Of a DNA stretch of 10,143 nucleotides, positions 1-5,697 are shown piece after piece. A model generated the notes under the pieces. That model ran no database searches and was not told the DNA's origin. It saw nothing but the letters and a program-made list of their open reading frames with translations. How positions within the stretch are numbered: position 1 is the first letter of the stretch; every line of letters begins with the position of its first letter. Both the position numbers and the translations under genes were made by a program. This DNA comes from Baffinella frigidus (Eukaryota; Cryptophyceae; Cryptomonadales; Baffinellaceae): NCBI GenBank assembly GCA_026770585.1, contig MU646347.1:206046-216188 (forward strand). The letters are read 5' to 3'.

Positions 1-94
1 GTGTAGGGTGTAGGGTGTAGGGTGTAGGGTGTAGGGTGTAGGGTGTAGGGTGTAGGGTGTAGGGTGTAGGGTGTAGGGTGTAGGGTGTAGGGTG
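1..94 (-). repeat. Perfect TGTAGGG telomere-variant array
   Basis: About 13 uninterrupted copies of the 7-bp unit GTGTAGG run from the first base. The G-rich strand is on +, opposite to nearly all other telomere-like repeats in the window. The array is far more homogeneous than the others, which suggests recent expansion. It is cut by the window edge, so its true length is unknown. Since a left chromosome end would show the C-rich strand here, this is not a terminal telomere in this orientation. Confidence 0.95.
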
Positions 95-125
95 TGCGAC
101 GGCGAGATCTCCTCCCACGTTCGCT

Positions 126-414
126 ATGGACACCCTACACCCTGCACCCTAAACCTCAATTCCTTAACCCTAAACCCTAAACCCTAAACCTTAAACCCTA
201 AACCCGAAACCCTAAATTCTGCAACCTGGCACCTCCGCACTGCAGGCTAGGAAGAGATTCCAAACCCTCAACCTTCAACGTAACCCTCAACCTGAAACAC
301 ATCCTTAACCCTCAACCTTACACTCTAAAACTTCGTCCTAACCCCTCACCCTAAACCCTAAACCCTAAACCCTAAACCCCAAACCCTAAACCCCAAACCC
401 TGAACCCTAAAGGT
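126..414 (+). repeat. Degenerate CCCTAAA telomere-like arrays
   Basis: Two blocks (about 126-216 and 269-412) of CCCTAAA with CCTTAAA, CCCGAAA, CCCCAAA and CCCTCAA variants, separated by about 50 bp of unique sequence. The C-rich strand is on +, inverted relative to the array at 1-94. The second block ends directly at the AG that precedes the first copy of exon block 1, so it would form the 3' end of an intron. Confidence 0.9.
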
Positions 415-462
415 ACAGATTCGGCTGCGGCTCGATGCGTACTCGGAGGCACTCCTCTCGAG
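413..462 (+). pseudogene. Partial copy of exon block 1
   Basis: The frame starting with GTA after AAAG reads VQIRLRLDAYSEALLSS, nearly identical to 704-754. Similarity stops abruptly at the CTCTCGAGC near 462, after which the sequence runs into unrelated DNA and a CA/CT microsatellite. The 3' half of the exon is missing, so this looks like a truncated tandem duplicate rather than a working exon, although use as an alternative exon cannot be excluded. Confidence 0.6.
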
Positions 463-495
463 CCCGGGTCTCATCTCGGTTATTCGCGCGATAGG

Positions 496-502
496 ACACA
501 CA

Positions 503-541
<39 letters not shown>
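496..541 (+). repeat. (CA)n(CT)n microsatellite
   Basis: A short CA run passes into about 18 CT dinucleotides. On + it is a polypyrimidine tract like the one before exon block 4, but no convincing exon follows it. From 542 to 660 I see nothing recognisable. Confidence 0.95.
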
Positions 542-543
<2 letters not shown>

Positions 544-703
544 CACCCTAGACCCTGTGGTAAGCTGGTGGAAGCACGAGAATCGGTTGTTGCTACACAG
601 CAGACGGGTGGATTGATGGCTTCCAAGAGTTGAGCTGCGACTAGTTGACAGGCACGTGCATGACAGGTCATCATTTTTTTTTACCATCGTTTTCTTTTTT
701 CAG

Positions 704-802
704 GTACTGATTCGGCTGCGGCTCGATGCGTTCTCGGAGGCACTCCTCTCGAGCTCGGCTGAGCGTGCATCCACCGCCGCCGAAATCCTCGACTTTTTCC
801 TG
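704..802 (+). CDS. Exon block 1, fullest copy
   Basis: A T-rich tract (TTTTCTTTTTTCAG) gives a good 3' splice site ending at 703. The open frame from 704 begins VLIRLRLDAFSEALL, continues SSSAERASTAAEI and ends LDFFL, followed by GTGCTG as a plausible donor, giving 33 codons in phase 0. The peptide looks like an amphipathic alpha helix; I do not recognise a family. The 5' half recurs at 413 and the 3' half at 863 and 980, with several silent differences, which supports this frame. The copies remain similar through GTGCTGAA and then diverge, as expected if a donor was duplicated with the exon. The frame also stays open upstream and downstream, so exact borders are uncertain. Confidence 0.6.
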
Positions 803-862
803 GTGCTGAAAACGGGCCCGTTTGTATTTTTGTGTGTTTGTTTGTGTTTGTTTGTGTTTCAG

Positions 863-907
863 GCCGCGCGTACCTCCTCCACCGCGAAAATCATCGATTA
901 TTTCCTG
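863..907 (+). CDS. Exon block 1, second 3'-half copy
   Basis: Preceded by a long TTTGTGTTTG tract ending in TTTCAG (acceptor at 862). It reads AARTSSTAKIIDYFL in phase 0 and is followed by GTGCTG, the same donor-like sequence as the copy at 704. It corresponds to the last 12 or so codons of block 1, with E to K and F to Y type changes. It may be an alternative exon or a decaying duplicate. Confidence 0.45.
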
Positions 908-979
908 GTGCTGAACTGGGGACGGTTGTGCTTTGTTTGTGTTTGATGAACGGGACCACTAGACCCGATTTTATCCGAG

Positions 980-1018
980 AGTAACTCCACCGCCGCGGAA
1001 ATCATCGATTATTTCCTG
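980..1018 (+). pseudogene. Exon block 1, third 3'-half copy
   Basis: Reads SNSTAAEIIDYFL, again followed by GTGCTG at 1019. The preceding sequence is TTATCCGAG with no polypyrimidine tract, so the acceptor is poor and the copy may be inactive. It matches 863-907 and 704-802 in the same frame. The region from 1019 onward (LKRAPTPNLLRG in the open frame) is not shared with the other copies. Confidence 0.4.
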
Positions 1019-1059
1019 GTGCTGAAACGCGCTCCAACCCCGAATCTGCTCAGAGGCAG

Positions 1060-1172
1060 GGAGAGACGAACAGGGAGAGAGACGAACACATAGAGAGACA
1101 AACATAGAGACATAGACAGAGAAAGAGACAGAGACAGACACAGACACAGAGACAGAGACAGAGACAGAGATG
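1060..1172. repeat. GAGA/GACA purine-rich simple repeat
   Basis: Imperfect GAGA, CAGACA and GACAGA repeats over about 110 bp. On the minus strand it gives only serine/leucine/valine low-complexity frames, which I do not accept as genes. Confidence 0.9.
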
Positions 1173-1370
1173 CAGACAGCCATACCATAGCTGACCCGGA
1201 CACCAGATCCGATTTGTGTGTGTCTGGTGAAACGGACACCGCATCCAGTTCGAGTGTATCAACCGAACCGCAAAACAACGCCCACGTTTGGTATCTGATG
1301 AACCGGACCCTACACCCAAGATCCGCTGAAATGGACCCCACACCCAAAGGGTATATCAATATAACTTTAG

Positions 1371-1559
1371 GTGTCGGCTCGTGAACCACACGGAATCTTG
1401 AAGCAGACTGGGATACAGGACTGTCATGAGGGTCTGCGGGGGTGTATCACTGTAGAGCATCAGTCCGTTTCGGCTGATACATCCATGGGTGTCGGCTCCT
1501 GAACCACAAGGGCTCCTGAACCACACGGAATCCTCAACTACACTGGGATACAAGACTGC
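1371..1559. repeat. Direct repeat pair of about 52 bp
   Basis: The segment 1371-1422 (GTGTCGGCTC..GAACCACACGGAATC..ACTGGGATACA) recurs at 1489-1559 with an internal 18-bp re-duplication of GGCTCCTGAACCACA-type sequence. The second copy ends where the first block-2 exon copy begins (1554), so this looks like intronic sequence duplicated together with exon ends. Confidence 0.75.
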
Positions 1560-1586
1560 GCGGACTTTCTCCAGGCCGGCGCGAGG
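1554..1586 (+). pseudogene. Exon block 2, 5' partial copy
   Basis: Reads DCADFLQAGAR, matching DCTDFLQGGA at 1808 with silent and conservative changes. No AG precedes it (CAA instead), and after about 11 codons it diverges into an unrelated open frame. It is probably a broken duplicate. Confidence 0.5.
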
Positions 1587-1590
1587 CGGG

Positions 1591-1800
1591 GATTCGATGC
1601 GGGGACCGTAGCACAACACCTACCCCTGACCACTTAGCAACGGCCGAGTTCCTTTCCCCTCGGATATCCGGGGGAAATGCGGTTAGAATCCAATGCAAAT
1701 GGATACGATTCTAGTACCAACAGTTTAGATGGACTGTATCCGTGAAGCCCCCGGTGGCTGCTAAGTGGAGAGAGCAAAGAGGTGATGATGTGTGCACGTG
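1591..1800. other. Unassigned intron-like sequence
   Basis: No exon, RNA gene or clear repeat family is visible here. It contains a short inverted motif (CCTCGGATATCCGGGGG around 1656-1673) and the phrase CCCCTGACCACTTA (1623-1636), which recurs at 6924-6938. Confidence 0.4.
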
Positions 1801-1807
1801 AGAGCAG

Positions 1808-1869
1808 GACTGCACGGACTTCCTGCAGGGAGGCGCGATCAACTCTCGGAAGCTGCGCGTCATGCCCCA
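1808..1869 (+). CDS. Exon block 2, fullest copy
   Basis: AGAGCAG provides the acceptor (1805-1807). The frame reads DCTDFLQGGAINSRKLRVMP and the sequence CCCCA|GTGCGC gives a GT donor at 1870. The 3' part recurs at 1917 and 2042 and the 5' part at 1554. Differences include silent changes (CGG/CGC for R, CTG/CTC for L) and Met to Ile, which supports this frame and strand. I recognise no family. The opposite strand also has an open frame here (SLQEVRAVL), but the conserved donor-like GT after CCCCA and the + direction of the other exons favour +. Confidence 0.5.
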
Positions 1870-1916
1870 GTGCGCCCCAACCCCCCCACACTAAACCCTA
1901 AACACTAAACACTATC

Positions 1917-1937
1917 AAGCTCCGCGTCATGCCCCAG
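1917..1937 (+). pseudogene. Exon block 2, short 3' copy
   Basis: Reads KLRVMPQ then stop, with the same CCCCAGTG junction as 1862-1872. It sits between two short CCCTAAA runs and lacks the 5' part of the exon and an acceptor. Confidence 0.4.
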
Positions 1938-2041
1938 TGACCCCCAACCCCCCCGTCAACCAACGAGGCCTCGTTTCAATACCTCCCCCTAAACCTGAAA
2001 CCCGAAACCCGAAACCCGAAACCCGAAACGCTAAACCCTGA

Positions 2042-2077
2042 GCGATCAACTCTCGCAAGCTGCGCGTCATACCCCAG
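2042..2077 (+). pseudogene. Exon block 2, third 3' copy
   Basis: Reads AINSRKLRVIPQ, preceded by a CCCGAAA/CTAAACCCTGAGCG array and followed by TGCGCCCC as in the copy at 1808. CCCCA|GTGCGC is retained as a donor. The 5' third of the exon is absent, but the GAG just before could serve as an acceptor, so it could be an alternative short exon. Confidence 0.4.
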
Positions 2078-2345
2078 TGCGCCCCTTCCCCCCTCTAAAC
2101 CCAGAACCCTAAAATCTAAACCCTATTCCCTAAACTCTGAACCCTATTCCAGTCAGCCCCAGCCTTAACCATCCTTGTTTCAACAGCGAAAGCCCTAAAC
2201 CCTAAACCACCGTAAGACTCCTCCTAAACCAGCCTCGTTTCAACAGCGGAAACCAAAAGCAGGGTTATGAGTCCCATCATTCTATAACCTGAACACATTT
2301 TCCCAACCATGAAATAACCTGTTGGGGCCCGCAACCTGTGCGCAG

Positions 2346-2371
2346 CCTCCTGAAACTCCTTGCTCTGCCGG
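2346..2371 (+). pseudogene. Exon block 3, 5' partial copy
   Basis: GTGCGCAG acceptor followed by CCTCCTGAAACTCC, matching the start of the exon at 2944. It diverges after LLKLLALPE and merges into the left arm of a foldback repeat. Not a complete exon. Confidence 0.45.
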
Positions 2372-2476
2372 AGTTTCATTCTGGCTCGTCCTGAAATGTA
2401 TTTTAATGACAGAAATCCAGTACAAAAGGGCGAATAGAAAGCCTTTAAGACGAGCCAGAATAAAACTCAGACAGAG
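2363..2476. repeat. Foldback element 1 (inverted repeat)
   Basis: The left arm 2363-2391 pairs with 2448-2476: 29 positions with four mismatches, around a 56-nt loop. The arms contain GACGAGCCAGAAT and CAGAG motifs. The outer edge on the right continues as CAGAGCTAGA, a word shared with foldback element 2 (7111-7123) and with 3748-3758. It could be a MITE-like element or RNA hairpin; no target-site duplication is evident. Confidence 0.7.
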
Positions 2477-2479
2477 CTA

Positions 2480-2714
2480 GAACTCTGCTCTACTCCCGAG
2501 GCACTTGAACAGAAGAGACGTTGATTCAACGTATGACGTCGGACCATAAACTTAAAGCGTCCAGAGAGGGCTCGAACTAAGTATTCTGAAGACATCCACT
2601 CGGTCCAAGTCTTTCACGGCCTTGGGAACACGGAAGGGAACAATTGGTGGTCTTGTTTTTTCTCTCGATGCGTACTAACAGACATAGACTAATCCCGTCT
2701 ATGCCTGTACGCAG
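2480..2714. other. Unassigned intron-like sequence
   Basis: No coding support. GAACTCTGCTCTACTCC at 2480-2497 is a direct copy of the start of exon block 3, and ACATCCACTCG|GTCC at 2593-2605 resembles its 3' end at 2995-3006. These look like scattered relics of the same exon. Confidence 0.35.
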
Positions 2715-2738
2715 TCTCCTGAAACTCTGCTCTACTCC
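2715..2738 (+). pseudogene. Exon block 3, second 5' partial copy
   Basis: GTACGCAG acceptor followed by TCTCCTGAAACTCTGCTC, matching 2944-2967 almost exactly, then truncated at CTCCGGA by the G-rich telomere-like array. Frame SLLKLCSTP before the break. Confidence 0.5.
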
Positions 2739-2820
2739 GGATTTTAGGGTTCAGGGTTCAGGGTTCAGGGTTTAGGGTTTAGGGTTTAGGGTTTAGGGTT
2801 CAGGGTTTAGGGTTCAGGGG
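2739..2820 (-). repeat. TTTAGGG / TTCAGGG array, G-rich strand on +
   Basis: About 11 heptamers, mixing TTTAGGG and TTCAGGG. This is the only internal array whose G-rich strand is on +, so orientation flips here relative to arrays on both sides. It begins exactly where a copy of exon block 3 is truncated. Confidence 0.95.
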
Positions 2821-2943
2821 GTTCCGTGTGTGCCCGCGTCGCACCTGCCTGCAGTTAGGCTTTCATGTAAAGTGGTGCGCACGTCATGGGCTTTCATGTA
2901 AAGTGGTTCGCCGCGTACTCATCCCGCGTATGTCTGTATGCAG

Positions 2944-3004
2944 CCTCCTGAAACTCTGCTCTACTCCGGACGTGCTGGAAGAACATCTCTCCGACCTCCA
3001 CTCG
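2944..3004 (+). CDS. Exon block 3, complete copy
   Basis: TGTATGCAG acceptor at 2943 and CTCG|GTAACC donor at 3005. After one leading base the frame reads LLKLCSTPDVLEEHLSDLHS, 20 codons with an amphipathic helical pattern. The 5' portion recurs at 2346 and 2715, each with its own CAG acceptor. The opening KLCS resembles exon block 4 (VELKLCSNQ), which may be chance or distant internal duplication. No family recognised. Confidence 0.55.
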
Positions 3005-3153
3005 GTAACCCTTCTACCCAACCCTGAACCCCGACGTTACGCGGGGTTGCACACAGATGGATCACGCGTCGCTATAAATGGGAGTAGGAACGATGAAGAA
3101 GGTGAAAGTAGAGGCATCTGTGGTGACGCGGCTGCGTGGCCTCTCTCGAACCT

Positions 3154-3192
3154 TAATCCCGAAACCCGAAACCCGAAAACTGAAACCTGAAA
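3154..3192 (+). repeat. Short CCCGAAA-type array
   Basis: Four to five heptamers of CCCGAAA, ACTGAAA and CCTGAAA. The flanking sequence 3010-3330 shows no supported exon; overlapping open frames there on both strands share no copies elsewhere in the window. Confidence 0.8.
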
Positions 3193-3333
3193 CCCTCTCC
3201 CGGCGCCCCTGCTTGGACATAGCTTCTGTGGGGGTGCACACATGGCGTCAGACCGTATTAGAACGGTATCAGAGTGTGTTCTACATCTGTAGGCCACCAA
3301 ACGATTGAAAAATGCTAAAAGTTTGACAGTTTG

Positions 3334-3410
3334 GTACCAGCACTGTCAACGTTTGGCATGTTTTATCATTATCATTGTTTTGGTGTGGCCAACAGATGCG
3401 AAACCCGCTC
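3334..3410 (+). repeat. 75-bp dispersed repeat, copy 1
   Basis: Starts with GTACCAGCACTGTCAACG and TTTGGC, then an AT-rich stretch, then GGCCAACAGATGCGAAACCC. The same order of motifs is found at 5623, 5734 and 8499, and in reverse at 9224 and 9368. It lies just upstream of the CT tract leading into exon block 4. Likely a small mobile or introner-like sequence. Confidence 0.7.
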
Positions 3411-3421
3411 TATTAACAAAG

Positions 3422-3512
3422 GTCTCTTTCTCTCTCTCTCCCTCTCTCCCTCTCTCTCTCTCTCTCTGTCTGTCTGTCTCTGTCTCTCTCTCTCTCTCCC
3501 TCCCTCCCTCCC

Positions 3513-3549
<37 letters not shown>

Positions 3550-3552
3550 GGC
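3422..3552 (+). promoter_or_regulatory. Long CT polypyrimidine tract before a splice acceptor
   Basis: About 130 bp of CT, CCCT and CTGT repeats, interrupted by almost no purines, leads directly to GGCAG at 3550-3554. It has the position and strand of an extended 3' splice-site pyrimidine tract and is also a microsatellite that should vary in length. Confidence 0.7.
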
Positions 3553-3554
3553 AG

Positions 3555-3611
3555 GTGGAACTGAAGCTATGCTCCAACCAGCTCTTCGACCTCCTCCTCC
3601 AGCTCCCCCAG
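3555..3611 (+). CDS. Exon block 4, GC-type donor
   Basis: Acceptor GGCAG follows the CT tract. The frame reads VELKLCSNQLFDLLLQLPQ, exactly 19 codons (57 nt) in phase 0. The next bases are GCAAGA, so the exon ends CCCAG|GCAAG, a near-ideal GC-type donor. The peptide is leucine-rich and helical, compositionally like blocks 3 and 5. Its length equals blocks 8 and 10 (57 nt). No tandem copy of this exon is seen, but the sequence right after it (3624) is duplicated after exon block 5 copy 1. Confidence 0.6.
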
Positions 3612-3623
3612 GCAAGATGTCCT

Positions 3624-3720
3624 AGCGATCTCTCAGCTTGTCTGGTCTCACCAATTTGGCGAGCCCGGGCTGTTTTCTGCTCCAAAGTTGACGGATTTGT
3701 ACCTCAGACCCAGCGTGTCA
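3624..3720. repeat. 97-bp direct repeat, copy A
   Basis: Matches 4135-4231 over 97 positions with about five substitutions and no gaps, beginning AGCGATCTCTCAGCTTG and ending CAGACCCAGCGTGTCA. Both copies follow an exon end by about 12 nt, so they appear to be duplicated 5' intron sequence. The motif GTTGACGGATTTGTACC within it is reminiscent of the 75-bp dispersed repeat. Confidence 0.9.
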
Positions 3721-3741
3721 TCTTGAGAATAGTCGGGCAAC

Positions 3742-3851
3742 CCGACTGAGGCAGAGCTAGATGTTTTGGCCATTCTCTCTACGCGGTTATGTGTTGACTT
3801 TGGATTACCACCTTGACAATAATTCCTGCACCCTAACCCTGCACCCTAAAA
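3742..3851. other. Unassigned sequence with GAGGCAGAGCTAGA motif
   Basis: GACTGAGGCAGAGCTAGA at 3745-3760 repeats a foldback terminus seen at 7106-7123. A short CCCTAACCCTGCACCCTAAA run is at 3830-3850. No exon is evident. Confidence 0.45.
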
Positions 3852-4060
3852 TGAGACGGGGTCCGGGCAACCACTCTGGAGTGGACTTGCGGCCAATCCC
3901 GAATAACCCTTTATCGCAAAAGTTGACATGATTTATACCACTAAAATACATATTAGACCTTTTTGTACCAGATGCATTCATCACGGGGCAGCCGCATTGC
4001 GGCCGCATCTCAAGAGGAGTTGACTTAAGAATGCTCAAAATACCATAATGTTCCATCCAG
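3852..4060 (+). pseudogene. Relic of exon block 5 start, then intron-like DNA
   Basis: ACGGGGTCCGGGCAACC at 3854-3870 resembles GCGGGGCCCGGGCAAGG at the start of the block 5 exons, but the frame and the rest of the exon are lost. The remainder to 4060 contains TTTGTACCAG (3961) related to the dispersed repeat and otherwise nothing supported. Confidence 0.35.
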
Positions 4061-4122
4061 GGTGGCGCGGGTGTCTCGAAAAACTCGTAGGCTTCCTCCA
4101 GGAGCTTTCTGAGATTCTCTCG
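4061..4122 (+). CDS. Exon block 5, diverged copy 1
   Basis: CATCCAG acceptor at 4060. After two bases the frame reads WRGCLEKLVGFLQELSEILS, matching the array copies at 4364, 4586 and 4815. GFLQELSEILS is identical in protein while the codons differ (CTT/CTA, TCT/TCC, ATT/ATC). The opening glycine-rich part is diverged and the frame phase at the acceptor differs from the others, so this is the oldest or a decaying copy. It is followed by CCACAACCTAAA and then the 97-bp repeat. Confidence 0.5.
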
Positions 4123-4134
4123 CCACAACCTAAA

Positions 4135-4231
4135 AGCGATCTCTCAGCTTGTTTGGTCTCACCAATTTGGTGAGCCCGGGCTGTTTTCCGCTCCAAAGTT
4201 GACGGGTTTGTACCTCAGACCCAGCGTATCA
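4135..4231. repeat. 97-bp direct repeat, copy B
   Basis: Second copy of 3624-3720, offset 511 bp. It ends in a 13-bp tandem duplication (CCCAGCGTATCAA twice, 4220-4245). Confidence 0.9.
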
Positions 4232-4241
4232 ACCCAGCGTA

Positions 4242-4363
4242 TCAACCTCAACGCCATAACCTAAAAAATCACAACCTAAAGAATACCTAAAACTTACAAA
4301 CAATGTAGCTCATAACCTCCTGAACCCTAACCCTAAACCCTGAACCCTGAACCTTTAAATCAG
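4242..4363 (+). repeat. CATAACCTAAAA and CCCTAAA array
   Basis: Mixed array of CATAACCTAAA-like 11-12-mers and CCCTAAA/CCCTGAA heptamers, ending TTTAAATCAG at the acceptor of the next exon. The stretch is almost free of GT dinucleotides on +. Confidence 0.8.
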
Positions 4364-4444
4364 GTGGGGCCCGGACAAGGCGGGTGGCTGGAGGACCTCA
4401 TGGGCTTTTTCCAGGAGCTATCCGAGATCCTCTCGCACACTCCA
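4364..4444 (+). CDS. Exon block 5, copy 2
   Basis: Acceptor AAATCAG at 4363. It opens VGPGQGGW and continues LEDLMGFFQELSEILSHTP; the frame stays open until a stop in the flanking array. Taken to the last residue shared with the next copies it is 27 codons (81 nt, the same length as blocks 9 and 11). The peptide is a Gly-rich turn then an amphipathic helix. Differences from copy 3 are a mix of silent and conservative (V/A, W/R, M/L, F/L). No GT donor follows within about 100 bp, so the exon end is unresolved. Confidence 0.55.
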
Positions 4445-4585
4445 CAACCCAAAACCTCATAACCTAACTTTACCACTCACAACCTAAACGCCATAACCTA
4501 AAACCTCATAATCTAAAACATCTCAAACCCTACGAAAACAATAGCTCACAACCTCCTGCAACCTAACCCTGAACCTTAAAACCAG
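4445..4585 (+). repeat. Intronic CATAACCTAAAA array
   Basis: CTCATAACCTAA, CGCCATAACCTAAAA and similar 11-15-mers grade into CCTAACCCTGAACC before AAAACCAG. The same composition flanks copies 3 and 4, so exon and array were duplicated together with a period of about 225 bp. Confidence 0.8.
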
Positions 4586-4666
4586 GCGGGGCCCGGGCAA
4601 GGCGGGCGTCTGGAGGACCTTTTGGGGTTCCTCCAGGAGCTATCCGAGATCCTCTCGCACACCCCA
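4586..4666 (+). CDS. Exon block 5, copy 3
   Basis: Acceptor AAAACCAG at 4585. It opens AGPGQGGR, then LEDLLGFLQELSEILSHTP, 27 codons in phase 0. Against copy 4 it differs at seven codons over this span, and all seven are silent (G, L, F, L, H, T, P third or first base changes). This is the best evidence in the window that the frame and strand are right and that the copies have been under protein-level selection. Function is unknown; the LEDLLGFLQELSEIL segment is a typical amphipathic or coiled-coil helix. Confidence 0.7.
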
Positions 4667-4814
4667 CAATCTAAAACCTCATAACCTAAAAAAATATCTC
4701 AAACCTGAAAAATATCGCTCATAACCTGCTGTACCATAACCGTAAACCGTAAACCGTAAACCCTGAACCCCAAACCCCAAACCCTAAACCCTAAACCCTG
4801 AACCCTAAAATCAG
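4667..4814 (+). repeat. Intronic array between block 5 copies
   Basis: CATAACCTAAAA units pass into CCGTAAA (three) then CCCTGAA, CCCCAAA and CCCTAAA heptamers, ending TAAAATCAG at the next acceptor. Confidence 0.85.
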
Positions 4815-4895
4815 GCGGGTCCCGGGCAAGGCGGGCGTTTGGAGGACCTTTTGGGGTTTCTTCAGGAGCTATCCGAGATCCTCTCGCATACGCCG
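4815..4895 (+). CDS. Exon block 5, copy 4
   Basis: Acceptor AAAATCAG at 4814. Same protein as copy 3 (AGPGQGGR then LEDLLGFLQELSEILSHTP) with only silent differences. Here the frame continues RLLLQ to 4910 before reaching the CCCTAAA array, so the exon may be longer than in the other copies. No GT follows closely. If only one copy is used per transcript these would be mutually exclusive exons; if all are used the protein has a repeated helical motif. Confidence 0.65.
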
Positions 4896-4910
4896 CGCCT
4901 ACTCCTGCAG

Positions 4911-5073
4911 TCTAAACCCTAAACCCTGAACCCTGAACCCTAAACCCTGAACCCTAAACCCTAACCGTAAACCCTGAACCCTGAACCCTAAACCCTAAAC
5001 CCTAAACCCTAAACCCTAAACAATAAACACTAAACCCTGAACCCTAAACCCTAAACGCTAAACCCAAAACCAG
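4911..5073 (+). repeat. CCCTAAA/CCCTGAA telomere-like array
   Basis: About 22 heptamers, the longest mixed array of the central region, including a run of five CCCTAAA units near 4988-5022. It ends CCCAAAACCAG at the acceptor of exon block 6. Confidence 0.95.
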
Positions 5074-5136
5074 GTCTGCGCTCAACATGCCGGACCATAC
5101 GGGCGTGCGGATCGAGGGCGTGCGGTTGGATAAGAG
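5074..5136 (+). CDS. Exon block 6
   Basis: AAAACCAG acceptor at 5073. After one leading base the frame reads SALNMPDHTGVRIEGVRLDK, with GATAAGAG|GTGCGG as donor at 5137, 63 nt in all. The other frames give a stop or a Cys/Arg-rich peptide, so this frame is the likeliest. The 3' end with its donor recurs twice just downstream. No family recognised. Confidence 0.5.
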
Positions 5137-5205
5137 GTGCGGATAGAGTGCGTGCGGTTGGATAAGAGGTCGGTTGCTGACCTGGATAAGAGATAGGTTA
5201 CTGGC
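5137..5205 (+). repeat. Relic copies of the block 6 exon end
   Basis: GTGCGGTTGGATAAGAGGT at 5120-5138 is repeated at 5151-5170, and GACCTGGATAAGAGATAGG follows at 5179-5198. Each carries the AAGAG|GT or AAGAG|AT junction, a 28-35 bp tandem series of splice-donor regions. Confidence 0.7.
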
Positions 5206-5221
5206 CGGGATTCCCCATCAC

Positions 5222-5435
5222 TCCTGAACCCCTTGAACACCTGGACGTTTGTTCACTCGCCCCCTCGCCCCCTCACCCCTTCAACTCTTACCCCTCACCC
5301 GCAGAGCCCTGCACCCTGAACCTTTAACTCTTGCCCTTCAACCCCCAAACCCTCAACTCTCAACCCTCACTCCCTCACGCCCTCAACGCTCAACCCTCAT
5401 GCCCTCACCCCCTCACCCTCTCAACCCTCGCGCGT
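5222..5435 (+). repeat. CCCTCAAC-rich degenerate array
   Basis: Pyrimidine-rich CCCTCAAC, CCCTCACC and CCTTCAAC units, a diverged form of the C-rich heptamer. It is the source of a long Pro/Leu/Ser-rich open frame. From 5436 to 5620 I see nothing supported. Confidence 0.75.
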
Positions 5436-5622
5436 CAAAGACGTTCGTTAGCAATGCCACGGATAGGGTTCATCCCCAGTTCACACTATCCCGAGGCTCC
5501 GCCACCAAAACCCACCCCGACCATGTCACAAAACGGGGGTTCACATTCAATCGGACATAGCATTAGATCCGGTTTCACATCTGTTGGCCGCGCGAAAACA
5601 GTGAAACAGTGGATTGAACATG

Positions 5623-5694
5623 CTGGTTCTAAGTCGTCAACGTTCGCCGTTATGTTATTGCTTTTTGGCGAGGCCAACACATTTGAAACCCGCG
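5623..5694 (+). repeat. 75-bp dispersed repeat, copy 2
   Basis: CTGGTTCTAAGTCGTCAACG, then TTCGCC, an AT-rich run, and GGCCAACACATTTGAAACCC. It matches copy 1 in motif order and ends three to four bases before GCTGTCAG, the acceptor of the first block 7 copy. Confidence 0.65.
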
Positions 5695-5697
5695 CTG

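Larger units (their letters stand above)
943..1350. repeat. Degenerate dispersed unit TGATGAACCGGACC...ATCCG
   Basis: Five imperfect copies start near 946, 1190, 1226, 1296 and 1325. Each has the pattern TGATGAA/GCTGA, then CGGAC, CACC or CCACACC, then GATCCG or similar. Exon copies and a purine-rich tract interrupt the series. I see no coding frame conserved between copies. Confidence 0.45.
1891..2225 (+). repeat. CCCTAAA / CCCGAAA telomere-like arrays
   Basis: Several short arrays: CCCTAAA with AACACTAAA at 1891-1916, five CCCGAAA units at 1992-2030, and mixed CCCTAAA at 2092-2150 and 2192-2210. A 20-bp phrase CCTTGTTTCAACAGCGAAA at 2172 recurs at 2233 (CCTCGTTTCAACAGCGGAAA) and partly at 1968, giving a roughly 60-bp higher-order repeat. 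Confidence 0.85.

Noticed and set aside
1-94. True chromosome end
   Set aside because: At a left end the + strand should be C-rich; here it is G-rich, and the unit is the variant TGTAGGG.
971-1389. Minus-strand Ser/Val/Leu-rich frames
   Set aside because: They arise from the GAGA/GACA simple repeat and antisense of the block 1 copies.
3346-3685. Open frames with long Ser-Leu or Arg-Glu runs on both strands
   Set aside because: Translation of the CT/GA microsatellite before exon block 4.
3805-4128. 107-codon minus-strand open frame
   Set aside because: It is antisense to the block 5 copy at 4061. Silent differences among block 5 copies support the + frame instead.
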